A stretch of DNA of 64,000 nt from Aquisphaera insulae (lineage in GTDB: Bacteria; Planctomycetota; Planctomycetia; Isosphaerales; Isosphaeraceae): contig NZ_JAALJH010000043.1 of the NCBI RefSeq assembly GCF_011064615.1, forward strand, positions 16,166-80,165, given 5' to 3'. This document shows, piece after piece, positions 1 to 8,775 of this stretch (positions are counted from its first letter, which is position 1; every line of letters starts with the position of its first letter). The position numbers were made by a program, and so were the translations under genes. The notes beneath the pieces are model-generated. The model saw only the letters and a list, made by a program, of their open reading frames with translations. It made no database searches and had not been told where the DNA came from.

Positions 1-693
1 CGGGTACTTGTCGTATTTCTTGACCGTGGCCTGGGCGATCAGGGTCTTGCCGTCCTCGGCCAGGACCTTGAGCAACTGCACCTGCCGGGTCTGGTCGGAG
101 ACGATCATGATCCGAGTGTAGGGGAGCCCGCTGTCCCGCCTCGGCGGGAAGGTCAGGATCGTCGTGCCCGCCTGAGCCCCCGCCTGGACCTGGATCCTCG
201 ACACCTCTTCCTGGGAGATCACGTTCAACCCCATGGCATCGATGATCCAGTCAGGCTGGTACGTGATCGCGAGCGAGGTGGATGACCGGTCCTCATAGTT
301 GCAGTAGTAGACCGACGGGTCGTTCTTGTTCTGGAACCAGAACCAGAACTTCTCGTCGTTGGAGCCGATGTCGGCGATGTCGTGCAAGTGGTAGCCGATC
401 TCGAGCTTGAAGTTGCGGGGGCGTTCCAGGGCGAGGCGCCCGTTGACCTGGGCCTCGGTCGGCTTCTCACCGGGAGGGCTGAGCGTCGCCGTGATCGACG
501 GGGTGGCCTTGATGTTCTGGATCCGCGAGGCGTTCTCGTTGTGCTCGGCGACGAACTCGTCGAGATCGAACGTCGGCCGGACGAGCCGGACCGGCGGCCG
601 GTTGTGGGCGATCGAGTTCACCTCGGCCGTGCGACAGCCCGACGCTGCCAGGAGCAACCCGAGCGCCAGAAGTGTTCCCGCCACCAGCTTCAT
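1..693 (-). CDS. Secreted lipoprotein, 3' end cut by window edge
   Basis: The reverse strand is open from an ATG at 693 to the window edge, giving at least 231 residues. The N-terminus has a short basic start, a Leu/Ala-rich h-region and a lipobox ending in Gly-Cys at residue 20, so the protein should be lipid-anchored outside the inner membrane. The rest is soluble, with mixed beta-rich composition, and resembles outer-membrane lipoprotein-sorting folds only in general character. I recognise no catalytic motif. The C-terminus lies outside the window. The start is the only in-frame ATG that puts the lipobox at a normal distance. Confidence 0.75.
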   Translation of the reverse strand, partial: MKLVAGTLLALGLLLAASGCRTAEVNSIAHNRPPVRLVRPTFDLDEFVAEHNENASRIQNIKATPSITATLSPPGEKPTEAQVNGRLALERPRNFKLEIGYHLHDIADIGSNDEKFWFWFQNKNDPSVYYCNYEDRSSTSLAITYQPDWIIDAMGLNVISQEEVSRIQVQAGAQAGTTILTFPPRRDSGLPYTRIMIVSDQTRQVQLLKVLAEDGKTLIAQATVKKYDKYP

Positions 694-1760
694 GAATGGC
701 CCCAGGGGAATCATACCACCCGCCGCGTCCATGCGTAGGGCGGCATGCTCCTGAACGATGCAGCATGCGAATGCCATCGGATCGAGATGACGCTCGACCT
801 CGAGATGAACTCACGAAGGGATCGGCACCTTAGCCGAAGTCGCCGAGCACCACAAGCGCGATCTGCGGGGCACGGAATTCGTGGGTGAGACGACATCGGT
901 CCGCCGCGTGATCGGTCGGCCTCGCTTCCTCTCACTCGGTTCTTCGGCAAGGACCATCCCTCTTCTTCTCTGGTATCCGCCCCCGCCTCGATCTCAGGAA
1001 CCACTTCCCGCATCGATACCGTATCCCTTCCTCGGCCCAGCACGATTGGGTCCGTTCGTCGCAAGGCGGTTGCCCCGGGATCGCTGTAAGGTGTTACAGA
1101 GATTCTGATTAGAATGCGTGAAACGGTTGGCTTCGTTCCCCGGTCACGAGTCGAAGTCTCCGTGCTTCAGCCGTCATTGGAGGCCGGAGCGTCGTCCTCA
1201 GGTCAGAGACCTCGCCCCCGCAGCTCACCTCAATCCTCCGCCTCCGCCCGGAGATTGCCCGATCGAACGGGCGCGCACCTTCTCCCGGATCCACTTCCTC
1301 GGGATTGTCGCACGACACGATGGTGGATCTTGCCATTCCTTGAGCCACGTAGGCCCCCCGGGTGGCCGTGGTGGAACACCACGGGACCGGCTTGGCCCCG
1401 GAGAAAAGCCTGTCCAACCACTCGGCCTGCTCTCCGTGGTGTTCCACCACGGCCACCCGCTCCATCTGTCAAGCTCTCTGAGCCCCGAAGCCGGGCAGTT
1501 TGCGACAAGCCCACTTCCTCTATTCTAGAGAGTGCGCCATGTTTCGCGATTTCCGTTCATCGCCGACGGGATTTCGCAGAGATTGTCTCCGCGGAAATCG
1601 GCGCAAACCGGATCTTCGATCCTCCCGGCCGAACCCGAGTCAGTTTCGAGGCGATCGGCCGTGCCGAGGTCGAGAAAGAGGTCCGGCGATCGACAACCTG
1701 CGGGGTCAACATGGATATGGCCCGTATCTCTCACCGCTCATGTTCCAGAGACAGTAGACC
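694..1760. other. Long intergenic region without convincing gene
   Basis: About 1.07 kb between the divergent lipoprotein gene and the YCII gene. Open frames here have low-complexity Arg/Pro-rich translations typical of GC-rich non-coding DNA, and none has a good ribosome binding site. The only structure I can support is the inverted hairpin doublet at 1360-1458. Confidence 0.5.
1360..1458. repeat. Inverted hairpin doublet (REP-like pair)
   Basis: Two perfectly inverted 25-bp arms lie at 1360-1384 and 1434-1458 with a 49-bp spacer. Each arm contains its own hairpin, CCGTGGTG-GAA-CACCACGG in the first and the same stem with loop TTC in the second. A doublet of head-to-head small palindromes in an intergenic region is the architecture of REP/BIME elements. 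The doublet at 57247-57327 follows the same plan with a different sequence. Confidence 0.7.
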
Positions 1761-2102
1761 ATGGCAAAATACCTCATTTCATTTCCGAGTGCTGCAATGA
1801 AGGTATCCGCCGACGAGTGGGAGGCGGTGGGTCGAGACGCGCATGCCGTGATCCGGCAGGCGAAGGAAGCGGGCGTCTATGTTTTCGGCGGAGGTATCGA
1901 CGAGGCCGTACCGCCCGTCCTCGTCTCGGCCGACGGCTCGGTCGCTCAGGGAGGCTACCCGTGGGCCCCTCCGCTCAATGGTGGATTCACGGTGCTGGAG
2001 CTGCCTTCAAGTCAGGAGGCCATCGCATGGGCCGCACGCATTGCCAGGGCGTGTCGCTGTGATCAGGAGCTTCGCGTCTTCGGCTTCGATCCGGAGTCGT
2101 GA
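1761..2102 (+). CDS. YCII-related domain protein
   Basis: 113 residues starting MAKYLISF. It matches the small YCII/DGPF fold: an N-terminal beta strand, a helix after the Asp-Glu-Trp segment, then the GGG-IDEA and G-FTVLEL strands typical of the family. Members are single-domain proteins of about 100-130 residues with poorly defined function, often beside ECF sigma factors, although none is visible here. The gene stands alone. A hairpin with a T-run at 2279-2307 may end its transcript. Confidence 0.75.
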   Translation: MAKYLISFPSAAMKVSADEWEAVGRDAHAVIRQAKEAGVYVFGGGIDEAVPPVLVSADGSVAQGGYPWAPPLNGGFTVLELPSSQEAIAWAARIARACRCDQELRVFGFDPES

Positions 2103-2152
2103 GGTCGGAGAGTTAGCCCGCCCGACGTTCAGGGTCGACGGCCTCTGAAAAG

Positions 2153-2183
2153 CGGCTCATCCGGCGGAAGCGTGCGCGGGCTT
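2153..2183. repeat. Solo copy of dispersed repeat arm
   Basis: The segment beginning CGGCTCATCCGGCGGAAGCG closely resembles the outer inverted arms of the 317-bp element at 52677-52993. It lies between convergent genes, and no partner arm is visible nearby. Confidence 0.55.
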
Positions 2184-2278
2184 CAAGACGCGGCCAAATC
2201 CGGCTCTCCCCCTTAATGAGGCGGAGTCGGAGGGGGTGAATGATCCGGGCCACGGCGATCGAATTCACCCCCCTGAAT

Positions 2279-2307
2279 CTCCCCTTGGTATCGGGGGAGC
2301 GTTTTTT
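2279..2307 (+). terminator. Possible Rho-independent terminator after YCII gene
   Basis: CTCCCC pairs with GGGGAG across a 9-nt loop and is followed after two bases by six T residues. A longer inverted repeat (GGGGGTGAAT with ATTCACCCCC, 19-nt loop) lies just upstream. Position and strand suit the end of the YCII transcript. Confidence 0.45.
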
Positions 2308-2427
2308 CCTCGGTCCGCCATTGCAAGCGAGCCCGAGACGGCCTCGGGACTCGTAAGGACCACCTGTCGTTCACGGTCCTGCCGTCGTAAGGGGGGCGGA
2401 CACCCGCGAATGGTGGGCGATCGACGC

Positions 2428-3621
2428 TCAGCCCGCGAGGAATCCCTCCAGGGCGTCGAAACCGCGCTCGATCGTCTCCAGGTCGGTCGCGAACGACATC
2501 CTGACGTATCCCTCGGCGCCGAAGGCCGAGCCCATCACCAGGGCGACGCGGGCGGTGTTGAGGGCGGCCATGCAGAACGACGTCGAGTCGGAGACGGTGA
2601 TGCCGCTCAGGCTCCGCCCGAAGTGGCGAGAGACGTTCATGAAGGCGTAGAAGGCCCCGCCCGGCGGGGCACAGGTGACGTCGGGCAGCCGGGCGACCCG
2701 CTCCATCACGTAGTCGCGACGGCGGGCGAACTGGGCCTTCATCTCGGTGACCGAGTCCTGGGGGCCGACGATCGCCTCGAGCGCGGCCCACTGGCTGACG
2801 GAGCAGGGGTTGCTGGTCTCCTGGCTCTGGAGGTCGGCCATGAACTTCGAGACGGCCGGCGGGGCGACGCTCCAGCCGATCCGCCAGCCGGTCATTGCGT
2901 ACGTCTTGCTCACGCCGGAAATCGTGATCGTCCGACCGGCGAGCTCGGGCCGGAGCGAGGCGAAGCACGTCGATCGGGCGTCGCCGTAGGTTAGTTGCTC
3001 GTAGATCTCGTCGGAGAGGACGCCGACCTCGGTCTCGAGGACCGCGTCAGCCAGGTCCTCGAGCTCCTCCCGCGTGTACACGACGCCGGTGGGGTTGGAC
3101 GGGCTGTTGATCATCAGCAACCGCGTCCGCGGCGTCACGGCGGCGAGGAAATCCTCCGGCCGGAGCTTGAACCCGGACTCCTCCGTCGTTTCGAGGACGA
3201 TCGGCGAGGCGCCCGTGAGCTTGACCAGGTCCGAATAGCTCACCCAGTAGGGGGCCGGGATGATCACCTCGTCGCCGGGCCCGCAGACCGCCATCAACGC
3301 GTTGTGGATCGAATGCTTGGCCCCATTGGAGACCACGACCTGCCCCGGCTCGGTCGCCAGCTTCTCCTTCCGGGTGTAGTGCTCGGCGACGGCCTGGCGG
3401 AGCTCCGGGATGCCGGCGGGGGGCGTGTAATGCGTCTTGCCGGCGCGAATCGCCCGGATCGCCGCCTCCTGGATGTTGGCGGGCGTGTCGAAGTCGGGCT
3501 CCCCCAGGGCGAAGTCCAGGATCTCGAGCCCCTGGGCCTTCAGCCGCTTCGCCTCCGCGCCCATGGCGAGCGTCGCCGAAGGTTCGATCAGTCCCGCCCG
3601 TTCCGCCAACGACAATGACAT
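2428..3621 (-). CDS. aspC: PLP-dependent aspartate/prephenate-type aminotransferase
   Basis: 397 residues of fold-type I aminotransferase, subgroup I-gamma. Visible landmarks are the HYTPPAG-PELR segment, the SNGAKHS phosphate-binding turn, SPSNPTG (about 173-179), DEIYE and the PLP lysine in SGVSKTYAMTGWRIGW (Lys239). It should transfer the amino group of aspartate to 2-oxoglutarate in the cytosol, and many I-gamma enzymes also accept prephenate. The start at 3621 was preferred over a longer frame because AAGGG stands a few bases upstream and the family begins here. It is monocistronic. The exact substrate cannot be read from sequence. Confidence 0.9.
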   Translation of the reverse strand: MSLSLAERAGLIEPSATLAMGAEAKRLKAQGLEILDFALGEPDFDTPANIQEAAIRAIRAGKTHYTPPAGIPELRQAVAEHYTRKEKLATEPGQVVVSNGAKHSIHNALMAVCGPGDEVIIPAPYWVSYSDLVKLTGASPIVLETTEESGFKLRPEDFLAAVTPRTRLLMINSPSNPTGVVYTREELEDLADAVLETEVGVLSDEIYEQLTYGDARSTCFASLRPELAGRTITISGVSKTYAMTGWRIGWSVAPPAVSKFMADLQSQETSNPCSVSQWAALEAIVGPQDSVTEMKAQFARRRDYVMERVARLPDVTCAPPGGAFYAFMNVSRHFGRSLSGITVSDSTSFCMAALNTARVALVMGSAFGAEGYVRMSFATDLETIERGFDALEGFLAG

Positions 3622-3838
3622 CGTCTGCACCCTTCCCTCGAAGTCGATCCGCTGCAATCTGAAGAACCCGACCATCTGGATCCGGGTCGCCACCCCCGCC
3701 TCAGACGCCCGCGACCTCACGCAGGTTCTCGGCGAACCGGAGCCGGGCCATGGCCTGACTGGAGAATCTCCCGAAGACCTTCTTGCTCGAGGATCGCTCT
3801 TCCTATTTCCGGCATCTTCCCCATCTTACGACCGGGAT

Positions 3839-3867
3839 TTGCACGGACTGGTCTCACGTGGTAAATT
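3839..3867 (+). promoter_or_regulatory. Candidate sigma-70-type promoter for fabF
   Basis: TTGCAC and TAAATT are separated by exactly 17 bp, about 150 bp upstream of the fabF ATG in an AT-richer part of the 392-bp gap. No other clear element is seen in this gap. Planctomycete promoters are poorly characterised, so this is a pattern match only. Confidence 0.35.
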
Positions 3868-4013
3868 ATGCTGTCAAGGTAAGGATTGACGGCGGCTCGT
3901 GAGAGCGAACTCGCGGGTACGAGTGTAACGCCAATGAAAAGGAAAACAAAGGATCACGGATCGGTAATCCCACACGGCATTCATGGTGATCGCAACGAGG
4001 GTGGGAGAGGAAC

Positions 4014-5294
4014 ATGCACCGCGTCGTCGTGACGGGCATCGGGATCGTGGCTCCCAACGGTGTTGGCCGCCAGGAATTCTGCGAGGCGATCCTGGAAGGC
4101 CGCTCGGGTGTTGGCTACATCGAGAGCTTTGACACCACGGGCCTGCCGATCAAGATCGCCGGAGAGGTGCGCCATTTCGACGTCTCGAAGTTCCTCAAGG
4201 ACCATCGCAAGAACGCGAAGCTGATGACCCGGGCGGTCCGGTTCGCCGTCGGGGCGGCGGCGCTGGCGGTGGAGGATGGCGGGCTCGATACCGAGCACCT
4301 GGATCCCTCGCGATTCGGCGTCTGCATGGGGACCGGGATCACCCCGGTCGACATCCAGGAGCTCGTGCCGTCGATCGTGCAGGGGCTCGGGGCCGACGGC
4401 TCCTTCGACATGGCGAAATTCGCCCAGGCTCGCTCGGAGAGCATCTTCCCGCTCTGGCTCCTTCAGCATCTGCCAAACATGGCGGCGTCACACATCTCGA
4501 TCCTGCACCAGGCCATGGGGCCCAACAACACGATCGTCACGGCGTGCGCGGCGGGGACTCAGGCGGTGGGGGACGCGTTCCGGCTGATTTCTCGCGGCGA
4601 CGCGGACGTGATGCTGGCCGGCGGCTGCGATAGCCGCCTGGACCCTCAGCTCCTGGTGGCCTACTCGGCGATGAAGGCCGTGAGCTCGTCGCTCCGGCCC
4701 CCGGCCGAGGTCTCCCGGCCGTTCGACGCCGATCGGGACGGGTTCGTGCTCGGCGAGGGGGCGGCCGTCCTGGTGCTGGAGGACTACGAGCGAGCCCGTC
4801 GCCGCGGTGCCAGGATCTATGCCGAGGTCACGGGCTACGGCTCCTCGTTCGACGCCTATGGGATCACCCGGCCGGAGCCCGAAGGCAAGGGTGCGGCCCT
4901 CTCCATGATCGCGGCGCTCCGCGAGGCGCGGCTGGACCCGGATGACGTGGACTACATCAATGCCCACGGCACGAGCACCCGGCTGAACGACCAGATGGAG
5001 ACGGTCGCCGTCAAGCGCGTCTTCGGGTATCGTGCCGGCTCGATCCCGATGAGCTCGCAGAAGTCGATGATCGGGCATCTGATCGGGGCCTCGGGCGCGG
5101 TCGAGGCGGCCGCCACGGCGCTCTCCCTGGAGCGCGGGGTCGTCCCTCCTACGATCAATCTCGCGAATCCCGATCCCGACTGCGACCTGGATTACGTCCC
5201 CAACACCGCCCGAGAGATCCCCCTCCGCACCGCGATCTCCAACAGCTTCGGCTTCGGCGGCCAGAACGCATCGCTCGTGCTCACGCGGGTCTGA
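4014..5294 (+). CDS. fabF: Beta-ketoacyl-ACP synthase II
   Basis: 426 residues, normal length for FabF/KAS II. It catalyses malonyl-ACP condensation during fatty-acid elongation in the cytosol. The catalytic Cys lies in TACAAG (Cys178), the first His in NAHGTSTRLND (His319), with the conserved Lys and second His in SQKSMIGH (Lys350, His354) and a C-terminal GFGGQN loop. The ATG follows GGGAGAGGAAC. No acyl carrier protein gene is adjacent, so it could be a second FabF paralogue or a specialised KAS, but all active-site residues are present. Confidence 0.93.
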   Translation: MHRVVVTGIGIVAPNGVGRQEFCEAILEGRSGVGYIESFDTTGLPIKIAGEVRHFDVSKFLKDHRKNAKLMTRAVRFAVGAAALAVEDGGLDTEHLDPSRFGVCMGTGITPVDIQELVPSIVQGLGADGSFDMAKFAQARSESIFPLWLLQHLPNMAASHISILHQAMGPNNTIVTACAAGTQAVGDAFRLISRGDADVMLAGGCDSRLDPQLLVAYSAMKAVSSSLRPPAEVSRPFDADRDGFVLGEGAAVLVLEDYERARRRGARIYAEVTGYGSSFDAYGITRPEPEGKGAALSMIAALREARLDPDDVDYINAHGTSTRLNDQMETVAVKRVFGYRAGSIPMSSQKSMIGHLIGASGAVEAAATALSLERGVVPPTINLANPDPDCDLDYVPNTAREIPLRTAISNSFGFGGQNASLVLTRV

Positions 5295-5554
5295 CCGAGC
5301 GGCGGTTCTTCGGCATGCCTTGCTTTTGACAGTGCCTCATCCGCGCCTTAGGTTTGCTTGGAGGCTGCTCCGGGGCGAATGCCCGGCGCTCGCCACGGTA
5401 CCGAGTCACCGGCGCGGAGAGTCGCAACGTGAAACGTGGAACCGCAGGCTCGGAACCTGACGCCGACCGCGTCGTCCGGCTGGAGAATGGATTGCGCGGC
5501 GTCTTCCAGGACAGGCCGTCGTCACGGCGGGCCTTCCTCGAGACGCCGAGCACG

Positions 5555-6223
5555 ATGCGTCCCCTGGCCGTCGCCGCCGGAACCAGCGAGACGGGGTCTC
5601 CGCCCGGGGCCGCGGCCGAGATCGCCGGGCTCCCCGAGGCCCAGGGGCCATCCCCCTCGCATCCGGCCCGGCGGGCGGAAGCCCCGGTCGTGAGCGAGAG
5701 GGCGAATCGCGACGCGGATCGACCGGCGAGCTCGCCCGCCGGGTCCCTGTACTCATCGCCAGTCGCGGCCGTGCCCGAGCCGGCGCGACCACGGTCGCTG
5801 CGCGGTGGCGAGACCCCCCGTCGTGCGGGACAGGAGCGGCGGGTCTCCCACCGGCATGTGGTGCGGAGCGTGCGGGTTCGACTTCAATGGAGCGACGAGG
5901 GCGGCTCGATCTCCCTCACTCCCGGGAACCCCCTCGTCGAACATCCCGCCGAGATCGTGGACATCAGCCAGTCGGGAATCTGCGTCCTCTGCGGCCACGT
6001 CCCGCCGGGCAACCGCGAGATCTGGATCTCGGCCCCGGGAGCCGAGGTGGAGCACTGGAGCCGGGTCGTGCTCAGGTCCCTCTCGGAGCCCGAGCTCGGG
6101 CGGTTCTGCCTGCGGCTGGCCTTCGCGGAGACCTGCCCGTATGAGCTGTTCAAGCTCGCCGTGCTCGAGCCATTCCGGCTGACGGCGATCGCGATGAAGG
6201 AGGCGGGGCCCGGCGCATCGTGA
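5555..6223 (+). CDS. PilZ-like domain protein with long disordered N-terminus
   Basis: About 222 residues from the ATG at 5555. The frame is open further upstream (TTG at 5354, GTG at 5429), so the start is uncertain. The first 100 residues are Pro/Ala/Arg-rich and probably disordered. The C-terminal half has the PilZ pattern: an R-rich RRVSHRHVVR segment, VDISQSGI (the D/N-x-S-x-x-G box) and a closing beta-strand region. PilZ domains usually bind cyclic di-GMP. It lies immediately before a second PilZ gene in the same direction, so the two probably form an operon or duplicated pair. Confidence 0.6.
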   Translation: MRPLAVAAGTSETGSPPGAAAEIAGLPEAQGPSPSHPARRAEAPVVSERANRDADRPASSPAGSLYSSPVAAVPEPARPRSLRGGETPRRAGQERRVSHRHVVRSVRVRLQWSDEGGSISLTPGNPLVEHPAEIVDISQSGICVLCGHVPPGNREIWISAPGAEVEHWSRVVLRSLSEPELGRFCLRLAFAETCPYELFKLAVLEPFRLTAIAMKEAGPGAS

Positions 6224-6250
6224 CCGATGCGCCCCTCAGGGGAGAGTGAC

Positions 6251-6697
6251 ATGAGTCGAAGCGGCTCGGTGCCCGATCGCTCCGGATCCCGGAGGCGCGA
6301 TCACGCCTCGGGGAGGGACCGCCGGAACGTCTGCCGCTATCGGGCCCGTCATACGGCCGGGATCCTTGCATGGACCGAAGCCGAACAGTCATTCTCGATC
6401 CCGGCGCGAATCGAGGACGTCTCGATGAACGGCTGCCGCCTGAAGATCCGTCGCCGGAGGCTGCCGAGGCCCGACGGCCCGGTGATCCTCAGGGTCCAAT
6501 CCAGGGGGCACGACGACTCGATCCCCGGGGTCCTCCTCGCCGCCGACAAGGCGTTCCTCGGCCCGCGGACGTGCCGCATCCGGTTCATCCAGTCGCTCTG
6601 CTTCAACACGTTCAAGCTGCTGGTGAATGGCCCCGACTACCTGGGCGAGCCCCGCCCCGACCGCCCGGAGCACGAGACCGATACCCTCTGGAGATAG
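6251..6697 (+). CDS. PilZ domain protein
   Basis: 148 residues. The N-terminal RRNVCRYRAR matches the RxxxR cyclic-di-GMP-binding motif, and IEDVSMNGCRL supplies D-x-S-x-x-G about 35 residues later. A beta-rich stretch and the FNTFKLLV helix complete the domain. The start at 6251 is chosen over an ATG eight codons earlier because GGGGAGAGTGAC precedes it at ideal spacing. It follows the preceding PilZ gene by 27 bp. No effector domain is attached, so it is probably a stand-alone c-di-GMP receptor. Its target is unknown. Confidence 0.75.
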   Translation: MSRSGSVPDRSGSRRRDHASGRDRRNVCRYRARHTAGILAWTEAEQSFSIPARIEDVSMNGCRLKIRRRRLPRPDGPVILRVQSRGHDDSIPGVLLAADKAFLGPRTCRIRFIQSLCFNTFKLLVNGPDYLGEPRPDRPEHETDTLWR

Positions 6698-6731
6698 CCC
6701 GGCCGGGACCCCGTTGCCGGCGTGCCGGCCG

Positions 6732-7361
6732 TCATTCCGGGCGAAAGAAGGGATCTCCGACCGCTCCGAAGTTCCGATCCCGGAATTTCACCGGCGATTC
6801 GAACGGCGGCGGCCCGGCCCGCGCCGCGGCGTCCGCCACTCGGGCCGCCTCCTCCGGGAATCCGTTGTGGCCGAATCGCCCGATCGTGGACTCCGCCATG
6901 TGGTTTTCCACGGCCAGGACGGAGTAGTTCACCCCGTCCGCGTACAGGTATGCGAGCGTCCGCTGGAAACGATCGGGGTGACTTGCCCGGGCCATCTCGA
7001 GTCGTTTCGCCCCGAGGAGATGCCGCCTGGCGAAGTCCAGCGAGTCCCGCCCGTAGGGCTGGTCGCCGACTCCCGGCCGGCTGCGATGATGAATCTCCGG
7101 CGCGTCGATACCGAGGATCCGGACGGTCTCCCTGGCCTCGCCCGGCCAGTCAATCCGGATGGTATCGCCGTCGTCGACCCAGACCCGGGCGGGATCCACG
7201 ACCACCCGGACATGGGCCGGCCGCGAGGCTGCTGCGATTCGCTCCCGCAGCCGGCGATCCGGGGCGAGCGATCGCGTCGACGGGCAGGAGCGGAGGACGG
7301 CCGCGATGAGGGCCGCGAAGACCAGCCAGACCAGAACCCGGCGCACCCATCGTTGGATCAT
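6732..7361 (-). CDS. Membrane-anchored thermonuclease-like (SNase-fold) protein
   Basis: 209 residues. A single hydrophobic segment (about residues 8-24) anchors or exports the protein. The SNase OB-fold follows: VDDGDTIRI, then VRILGIDAPEI with the conserved Arg-x-x-x-Ile-Asp-x-Pro-Glu block, and a later LLGAKRLEM-containing region. Members cut DNA or RNA in a calcium-dependent way outside the cell. The C-terminal part carrying the last catalytic Arg/Glu is divergent here, so activity is not certain. It ends 35 bp from the convergent PilZ gene. Confidence 0.75.
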   Translation of the reverse strand: MIQRWVRRVLVWLVFAALIAAVLRSCPSTRSLAPDRRLRERIAAASRPAHVRVVVDPARVWVDDGDTIRIDWPGEARETVRILGIDAPEIHHRSRPGVGDQPYGRDSLDFARRHLLGAKRLEMARASHPDRFQRTLAYLYADGVNYSVLAVENHMAESTIGRFGHNGFPEEAARVADAAARAGPPPFESPVKFRDRNFGAVGDPFFRPE

Positions 7362-7406
7362 GCTGGCCCCGCGATCGCGTCGCCCGACCGGTCGTTGTCG
7401 ACCCGC

Positions 7407-8645
7407 TCAGGGCGCGGTCCGCTTGATCTGCTCGAACAGGTACGTCCCCTTCTTGTTCGAGACCACGATGTCCAGGGTGCCGTCGCCGTTGAAATCCTCG
7501 ACGACGAACTGGGTCCCGATCCCGCTCTGATCGTCGATCTCGCGGGGGGTGAACGCGACGGGCCCGTCACCCTTCCGGCTCGCCTCGAACCAGTAGAGCC
7601 GCGCGGGCTTGTCGGAGCCCGGCTCGTTCTTGCCGTGCGACCAGAACCGCTTGCCGGTCACGAGGTCGTCGAGGCCGTCGCCGTTGATGTCGGCGGCGAT
7701 CAGGGCGTGCGTCTCCGAGACGAGGTCGGGGAAGAGGTCGTGCTTCTCGAAGGCCGAGCTCGCCGCGTCGCCCTGTTCGAACCACCAGATGCCATACTGG
7801 TGCGCCGAGCTCGCGATCGCGTCCGGCTTGCCGTCCCGGTTGACGTCGTAGGCCAGGATGTTCGACACGGCGTCGCCGAACTTCCCGGGGTGGAACGGCC
7901 AGGCCGCGGTCGCCGACCTGCCCGAGGCGGGCTGCTCCCACCAGCCGTCGGTGCAGATCACGTCCTTCCGGCCGTCGCCGTTGAGGTCCCCCGCGCCGAG
8001 CCCGTGCGAGAACCGGAAGGTCCCCGGCATGGGCTTGCCCGGCGAGCTCGGCTCGCTGATCGGGTGCATCGGCCAGGGCCTCGTCGGATCCGTCCCGGGG
8101 GCGAACCAGGCCATCTGCCCCTCGTTGTCCTTCCCCTTCGGCTGCCACCCCATGATCAGCACGCGGCGCCCGTCCTTGAACAGGTCCGTGTAGAGCGGCG
8201 TCTCGTTGCAGGCGCTGTGCCAGATCTCATGTTCGGGCCAGTGGCCGGGCTGGCCGCGCGGATTCTCGTACCAGTAGGCCGCGTCGCCGGGGAAACCGAC
8301 CACGACCTCGTCGACCCAGCCGTCGCCGTTGATGTCGTCGGCCCAGCAGGTCATGCACTTGCTGTAGCTGTGCAGGCCGTCGCCGAATTCTCCGGGCTGG
8401 CGGATGTCGTGGCGAGTCCACGAGGGGGCCTCGTACCAGCAGTCACCGACGAGGATGTCGGCCTTCCCGTCGTGATTCACGTCGCCGACGCTCACGCCCT
8501 CGGACCGGAACCTCGCCTCGATCACGGTCTTCTTCCAGGTCACGGACGGGGCGGGATCGCCTCCGTTCGCGACCGCGACGGGCCGTCCAGCCGCCGGGCC
8601 GCAGACGACGAACGAGACCCACGCGGCCAGGGTGATCATCCCCAT
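7407..8645 (-). CDS. Secreted FG-GAP/VCBS repeat protein
   Basis: 412 residues with an N-terminal signal peptide (GMITLAAWVSFVVCGPAAG). It has at least five FG-GAP-like blades marked by D-x-[ND]-x-DG-x-x-D calcium loops, for example DVNHDGKADI, DINGDGWVDE, DLNGDGRKDV, DVNRDGKPDA, DINGDGLDDL and DFNGDGTLDI. It should fold as a calcium-bound beta propeller outside the cytoplasm. Such proteins are abundant in planctomycetes, and their ligands are mostly unknown. The start at 8645 was chosen because AGGAGGG stands 6 bases upstream. No enzyme domain is attached. Confidence 0.8.
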   Translation of the reverse strand: MGMITLAAWVSFVVCGPAAGRPVAVANGGDPAPSVTWKKTVIEARFRSEGVSVGDVNHDGKADILVGDCWYEAPSWTRHDIRQPGEFGDGLHSYSKCMTCWADDINGDGWVDEVVVGFPGDAAYWYENPRGQPGHWPEHEIWHSACNETPLYTDLFKDGRRVLIMGWQPKGKDNEGQMAWFAPGTDPTRPWPMHPISEPSSPGKPMPGTFRFSHGLGAGDLNGDGRKDVICTDGWWEQPASGRSATAAWPFHPGKFGDAVSNILAYDVNRDGKPDAIASSAHQYGIWWFEQGDAASSAFEKHDLFPDLVSETHALIAADINGDGLDDLVTGKRFWSHGKNEPGSDKPARLYWFEASRKGDGPVAFTPREIDDQSGIGTQFVVEDFNGDGTLDIVVSNKKGTYLFEQIKRTAP

Positions 8646-8775
8646 CGAAATCCCTCCTCTCGACCAGTCCACCCGCATCAGGTGCGACACGTCGAGATTA
8701 CGACGGGCGGTCGCGGAAAGCCAGCGAGACGTGGCCGCGACGGGGACGAGAATCGAGGGGCTCTCCGGCCGCCAT

